A stretch of 9,720 nucleotides of DNA, taken from NCBI GenBank assembly GCA_947589695.1, contig CANQBY010000035.1:1-9720 (forward strand), written 5' to 3'. This DNA comes from an uncultured Bacilli bacterium. GTDB taxonomy: Bacteria > Bacillota_I > Bacilli_A > RF39 > UBA660. Every line of letters starts with the position of its first letter. Within the stretch, counting starts at the first letter, position 1. This document shows, piece after piece, positions 6,220 to 9,720 of the stretch. The notes beneath the pieces were generated by a model, which worked only from the letters and a program-made list of their open reading frames with translations, was not told the origin of the DNA and did no database searches. The position numbers and the translations under genes were made by a program.

Positions 6220-7413
6220 TTATCCCTCCACAAAATTTCCATTTTTCATTATAACGACTTCTTCACCATTTTGCAAGTGGGCAATGACTAATAAATCTTT
6301 ATTTCCTATAAAAAAGTCAACATGTTCATGAGAATAATTTAAACCTAAGGCTAGTAATTCGGCAGTAGTTTTAGTTAGGCCACCTGCAATACATTCGGCA
6401 AAACTAGCCCCAATTGCAAGATGACAAGACGCATTTTCATCATAAAGGGTATTTTTAAATAAAACTCCTGTGTTAGAAATGGGCGAATTGTAATCTACCA
6501 AAGCAACTTCACCTAAATAATGAGAGCCATCATCTGTTTCAATGATGCCTTTTAGGATATCTTTCCCCTTTTTAGCATCATAATCAATAATCCGACCATC
6601 TTTAAATTTTAGGTAAAAATCGGCAATAACATTATCATTGTGAATTAAAACTTTAGAAGAATAGACAATTCCATTTACTTTTAAACGATTAGGAGAAGTA
6701 AAAACTTCTTCAGTAGGCATATTAACTAAATTATGACTTTCGGCACTGGCAAACAAATAATTTTCGGGCAAACCAATTTCTAAGTTGGTACCTAAACTAT
6801 TGGTATAAGTTAGGCTTTTGATATGTAAATTATTAAGATAAGTAGCTCTTTTATTTAATTTAGCAATCTTTAAATCCCAAGCATGACGAGGATTATCCTC
6901 TTTTATTAAACAAATTTCTAAAATTAAATCCCAAAGCTTAGCTAAACTAATATGATCTAAGGTTTCCGCCCAAAGTTCATTGGGAACCGCACTTATATTC
7001 CATTTAATTAAACCTTTATTTTGATATTCGCGATATTCTTTAATACTTTCCATTTGATATTTACTAACAGCATTTAAAATAGTACTATCAACTTCATTAA
7101 AGTAACCGGGAATAGGACTAGATAACATTAAAAAGGCATAATTATTACGAGCCATTTCATTATACATATCTTTGGCTATTAAAGGACTTTTTAAAATAGT
7201 ATCTAGATCATTATTTAAATATAATTCTTTTTGTTTTTTAGGACTACTAATTAAAGTTTTAATATCAGTAATTCCCAGTTTGTGAGCTTCATCTATAACT
7301 AGAGAAATAAAATCAGAAATTAAATCTATTCCAATTATAAATAGTTTAGAATCTGCCTCTAAATTTAAACACCCTTCTAATAAAAAACGGGCATATTTTC
7401 TTTTATTATCCAT
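6220..7413 (-). CDS. ampS: M29-family metallo-aminopeptidase (AmpS/PepS type)
   Basis: This cytoplasmic aminopeptidase releases N-terminal amino acids from peptides with two divalent metal ions, serving peptide turnover. The 397-residue length is close to the family norm. The N-terminus NKRKYARFLLEGCLNLEADSKL (shown here as landmarks NKRKYARFLL and LEADS) fits the M29 start. The family metal-site segments are visible: NMPTEEVFTSP (231-241) with Glu235/236, GEVALVD (301-307) with Glu302, CHLAIG (330-335) with His331, and HEHVDFFIG (362-370) with His364 and Asp366. The ATG at 7413 follows AAAGGAAAT. Its TAA stop lies one base before the tyrS ATG, and the tyrS ribosome-binding site is in its last codons, so the two genes are translationally coupled. 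I find no clear promoter in the 66-base gap upstream, beyond the preceding gene's terminator; the promoter may lie within that gene's end or expression may rely on read-through. Confidence 0.93.
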   Translation of the reverse strand: MDNKRKYARFLLEGCLNLEADSKLFIIGIDLISDFISLVIDEAHKLGITDIKTLISSPKKQKELYLNNDLDTILKSPLIAKDMYNEMARNNYAFLMLSSPIPGYFNEVDSTILNAVSKYQMESIKEYREYQNKGLIKWNISAVPNELWAETLDHISLAKLWDLILEICLIKEDNPRHAWDLKIAKLNKRATYLNNLHIKSLTYTNSLGTNLEIGLPENYLFASAESHNLVNMPTEEVFTSPNRLKVNGIVYSSKVLIHNDNVIADFYLKFKDGRIIDYDAKKGKDILKGIIETDDGSHYLGEVALVDYNSPISNTGVLFKNTLYDENASCHLAIGASFAECIAGGLTKTTAELLALGLNYSHEHVDFFIGNKDLLVIAHLQNGEEVVIMKNGNFVEG

Positions 7414-7434
7414 AATTATTTCCTTTCTTAAGTG

Positions 7435-7473
7435 AAAAAGTTCATAAGTAAAGTTAAGCTTTAGATATGAACT
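7435..7473 (-). terminator. Rho-independent terminator after the repeat surface protein
   Basis: On the minus strand AGTTCATA (7466-7473) pairs with TATGAACT (7439-7446), and an inner pair TAAAG/CTTTA surrounds a CTTAA loop across a 2x2 internal bulge. A T run follows at 7435-7439. It begins 6 bases after the stop of the 7480-9546 gene. Confidence 0.85.
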
Positions 7474-7479
7474 ATTTTA

Positions 7480-9546
7480 TTAACGATAATAAGAATCTAC
7501 TACTTCATAATTGCGATAATTATAAGAGTTAGAAGCTAAATCAGTAACACAATTATTGTTGTTTGTATACTTGATATCAAAATAGAATGGGACAAAGTGA
7601 ATATAACTTTTAAGGTTGCTAGCATAATAAGGGGTTAGACCAACAGAACTATAATTATAAGAAGCATTAACATACCAAGTATTACCAGATTTATAAGGAT
7701 TAGATAAGTATGGGGTAAAGTTACCAGGCTTTAGAGAATAATTTCTTAAAGTGGCACTATTACCAAAGCTTACCGAATAGCCATTATTACCACCAACTTT
7801 AGATATAGGTTTATATTTACTATAAGTTGTCGCTTTATCATAATCACTATTTGTAGTTAAATAACCATAATCTGTAATTTTAAAATTAGTTGCATTAGGT
7901 ATTTGATCAAATCTAATGGTCCAGTTAACAGAGGAACTAGTATTGGCCGCAACCCAAGAAACAGAATAATGTCTTTCCTCTTCGACTTTACAATATTTAT
8001 TATATAAAACCGTTTCTTTTTCCCATTTAGCAATTAAAGTATAATTTTGATAAATCCGAGTATTAAAGTTAAATTCCCGATTATTATAATACCAACCGAT
8101 AAAACGATAACCAGTTCTTACTGGATTAGTAGGGATACTAACGTAATTGCCTTCTAAAACATTTTTCGGACTAACATAGGAACCACCATTACTATCGAAG
8201 GTAACACGATAAGTATTTCGGCAGCTTCCATCATCTTCCCATTCGGCCACTAAATGAATATTTGAATAAACAGGAGTATTAAAATTATAGATAGCTCCAT
8301 TTAAAGAGTTAACATGCCAAGCAACAAAGCGATAACAATTTCGGGTTGGATTAGTAGGTCTAGTTGCATAATTTCCTTCAGCGATAGTTTCACTATTTAC
8401 ATAACTACCTCCATTACTATCAAAAGTTATTTGATAATTATTAACTGGTTTATTACAACTACCATCATCTTCCCATTTGGCGGTTAAAGTAATATTACCG
8501 CGAACTGGATTATTAAAATCATATTTGATACCATTTAAGTACCAACCTAAGAAACGATAACATGGGCGAGTTGGATTAGCTGGTACAGTTACTGTATTGC
8601 CATCAGTTACTTTTTGAGATGGAACAGAAGTACCACCATTGCTATCAAAATCAACGGTAAACTCTAAGGTTTTATTAGTCTTTTGCCACTTCGCGTATAA
8701 AGTAGTAGTATTAGTAATTGGAGTATTAAAATCAAACTTAGTAGTGAGATTACGATCAAGATACCAACCTAAGAACTCATAACCTTCCCGATATGAGGTT
8801 ACGTAACTCGCAGTATCACCATGTTTAACAATTTGCCTTGGAATATAACTACCCCCATTAGTTTCAAAATAAACAGAATATAACACATCACTTTTACAAG
8901 AATTACAATTTGGAGTATTACAATTACAAGTGTTTACATAATTAATATTATAATTGGTGATATGGGTACCGGTATTAGAAGAACTTGGATTGTTATTAGA
9001 AGTAGGATAACTAGTTGAATTACCATAATTATTGGTTGTATTATTATAACTATTATTAATACTATTATCTACTTTATTTTGATCTTCCGAATTAGAATTA
9101 TTGCTATTAGAGGATGAACCACAATCAAGACAAGCAATAACATCATTACTAATCGTAGTTACAATATAATCTTCTTTATGATTACATTTTAAGTAAACTT
9201 TTAGCGAATATTCATTATCTAATTGTTTAGTTGCTTTAATATAACTATTTTCTTTATCACAAGCTTTATTTTCTTCATCATAAAACTCGACAATTAATTT
9301 AGAATCAATCATTTCACCTAAAGATAAAGTATTAGAAGCACCTATTTTAGTTGGTAAATTACTTCCCTTAAAATATTCAAAACCCGCCTCTTTCATAATA
9401 TTAATATTTGTAATATAACTAGTTAAAACATTATTATTTTCTTTTTTATTTTTAGGAACTAGGTACCATATAAGACCTAAAACAATAAATAAAGCAATGA
9501 TAAAGAGCATTACTTTTAAAAAACTTACTTTGTATTCTTTTTCCAT
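7480..9546 (-). CDS. Membrane-anchored surface protein with four InlB/Flg_new-type repeats
   Basis: I choose the ATG at 9546 (688 residues, AAGGGTGG ribosome-binding site). The GTG three codons upstream, at 9555, sits in that ribosome-binding site. Layout: basic start; membrane segment about 9-30, with the rest probably outside; a module at about 40-130 with conserved-looking features (GSNLPTKIG, Cys96, YLKC with Cys120, DYIVTTI); an Asn/Ser/Thr-rich linker (about 143-200); a Cys cluster CNCNTPNCNSC (207-217); then four beta-grasp-like Listeria-Bacteroides repeats at about 223-287, 297-358, 372-436 and 447-508, each with FDSNGG-like, GY/CYRFxGW and AKW landmarks. Residues 513-688 are Tyr/Ser/Asn-rich, probably beta-structured, and unrecognised. 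No LPXTG sorting signal is present. By family knowledge such repeats occur in adhesins and internalin-like surface proteins; a specific ligand cannot be inferred. It has its own promoter and terminator and is transcribed as a single gene. Confidence 0.9.
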   Translation of the reverse strand: MEKEYKVSFLKVMLFIIALFIVLGLIWYLVPKNKKENNNVLTSYITNINIMKEAGFEYFKGSNLPTKIGASNTLSLGEMIDSKLIVEFYDEENKACDKENSYIKATKQLDNEYSLKVYLKCNHKEDYIVTTISNDVIACLDCGSSSNSNNSNSEDQNKVDNSINNSYNNTTNNYGNSTSYPTSNNNPSSSNTGTHITNYNINYVNTCNCNTPNCNSCKSDVLYSVYFETNGGSYIPRQIVKHGDTASYVTSYREGYEFLGWYLDRNLTTKFDFNTPITNTTTLYAKWQKTNKTLEFTVDFDSNGGTSVPSQKVTDGNTVTVPANPTRPCYRFLGWYLNGIKYDFNNPVRGNITLTAKWEDDGSCNKPVNNYQITFDSNGGSYVNSETIAEGNYATRPTNPTRNCYRFVAWHVNSLNGAIYNFNTPVYSNIHLVAEWEDDGSCRNTYRVTFDSNGGSYVSPKNVLEGNYVSIPTNPVRTGYRFIGWYYNNREFNFNTRIYQNYTLIAKWEKETVLYNKYCKVEEERHYSVSWVAANTSSSVNWTIRFDQIPNATNFKITDYGYLTTNSDYDKATTYSKYKPISKVGGNNGYSVSFGNSATLRNYSLKPGNFTPYLSNPYKSGNTWYVNASYNYSSVGLTPYYASNLKSYIHFVPFYFDIKYTNNNNCVTDLASNSYNYRNYEVVDSYYR
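8023..8880 (-). repeat. Four in-protein Listeria-Bacteroides (Flg_new/InlB B-type) repeats
   Basis: The four units share FDSNGG (FETNGG in unit 1), a GN/GD turn, NPxR before GYRF or CYRF, GWY, DFN/NFNxP and AKW. Units 2 and 3 carry an extra pair of Cys, at PCYRF or NCYRF and in the EDDGSC tail, that units 1 and 4 lack. They are therefore probably the more recently duplicated pair. Confidence 0.9.
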
Positions 9547-9578
9547 TTTGACCACCCTTACTATTTTTCCATATGTTA

Positions 9579-9607
9579 AGTATAGCTTTTATATTCGAGG
9601 TTGTCAA
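9579..9607 (-). promoter_or_regulatory. Sigma-A type promoter of the repeat surface protein
   Basis: On the minus strand, consensus TTGACA (9602-9607), a 17-base spacer, and TATACT (9579-9584). The ATG at 9546 follows with its ribosome-binding site. This is the closest match to consensus in the window and differs in sequence from the paralogue-cluster promoters, so it is probably regulated separately. Confidence 0.88.
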
Positions 9608-9662
9608 GGGTTTACATATTTTTTTTAATAAGCAATTTCCGAATGTAATTTAAAAAATGAAG

Positions 9663-9679
9663 TGCACAAAAGTTGTGCA
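9663..9679. promoter_or_regulatory. Perfect 7-bp inverted repeat, operator-like
   Basis: TGCACAA (9663-9669) and TTGTGCA (9673-9679) are separated by AAG. Its position, about 55 bases upstream of the minus promoter's -35 and over a possible plus-strand -35, suits a repressor site. As a minus-strand hairpin followed four bases later by a run of T, it could instead be a weak terminator of a gene to the right of the window. Confidence 0.45.
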
Positions 9680-9703
9680 GTAAATTTTATAATCATGTAT
9701 AAT
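9673..9703 (+). promoter_or_regulatory. Possible divergent promoter toward the right edge
   Basis: The plus strand has TTGTGC (9673-9678) and TATAAT (9698-9703) with a 19-base spacer, and a second TATAAT at 9688-9693. The spacing is long and the region is AT-rich, so this is weak. It matters only because the right half of the inverted repeat covers the -35. Any gene it serves would begin beyond the window. Confidence 0.25.
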
Positions 9704-9720
9704 ATCTTTTAAGCAATTTA

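Noticed and set aside
6219..6242. Upstream ATG for tyrS at 6242
   Set aside because: It would overlap the aminopeptidase 3' end and read through the GGAGG ribosome-binding site; TyrRS proteins usually begin as the 6218 start does.
7414..7479. T-box or other leader controlling the ampS-tyrS pair
   Set aside because: The gap is only 66 bases and is filled by the preceding terminator; there is no room for a T-box and no matching elements are visible.
9629..9719. Direct repeat TAAGCAATTT at 9629-9638 and 9710-9719
   Set aside because: A 10-base AT-rich match over 81 bases is easily coincidental here and has no further support.
1..9720. Mycoplasma-type genetic code (TGA as Trp), CRISPR arrays, tRNA or rRNA genes, insertion sequences
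   Set aside because: Trp codons examined are TGG and no gene requires TGA read-through; no regular spacer array, cloverleaf, rRNA segment or transposase was found.

Overview
The window looks like a piece of a low-GC, gut-type Bacillota/Mollicutes-related genome (RF39-like Bacilli is my best guess, from gene style rather than any search). The DNA is strongly AT-rich and every convincing gene lies on the minus strand. Each gene has a purine-rich Shine-Dalgarno (SD) sequence a few bases before its ATG. All tryptophans I checked are TGG and the stops read are TAA or TAG, so nothing indicates mycoplasma-type TGA recoding. Because transcription runs right to left, the 'first' gene is at the high-coordinate end.

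Layout in order of transcription. (1) 9547-9720 is non-coding. It holds an excellent sigma-A type promoter (9579-9607) for the gene below, an operator-like inverted repeat (9663-9679), and a possible divergent promoter. (2) 7480-9546 encodes a 688-residue membrane-anchored surface protein with four InlB/Flg_new-type beta repeats and an unrecognised C-terminal region; a strong hairpin terminator follows. (3) 6220-7413 and 4992-6218 form a tight housekeeping pair, an M29-family aminopeptidase and tyrosyl-tRNA synthetase, closed by a terminator that overlaps the tyrS stop. (4) 1329-4894 is a cluster of four paralogous, single-membrane-segment, probably extracytoplasmic proteins of unknown function. 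They share one N-terminal membrane segment but have two kinds of ectodomain, in the order A, B, B, A. (5) 1-1327 carries a membrane protein with a zinc-metallopeptidase signature (HELWH plus a downstream NESLTDY). It is split by a -1 frame change at a C-CCA-AAG sequence and runs off the left edge in a 23-residue tandem repeat.

The paralogue cluster consists of three transcription units: A1 alone; B1 then B2; A2 then the metallopeptidase. Each is preceded by a nearly identical block containing the preceding unit's terminator and a promoter with TTGTAT, a 17-base spacer and an extended TGC-TAGAAT -10. The units should therefore be expressed together. A2 and the metallopeptidase are translationally coupled, with a 1-base gap and the SD inside the A2 3' end.

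The most unusual features are the frameshifted metallopeptidase, the duplicated promoter/terminator blocks driving a two-class family of surface proteins, and the Cys-patterned repeat protein. Functional interpretation of the surface proteins is inference; only tyrS and the M29 aminopeptidase are confidently named.
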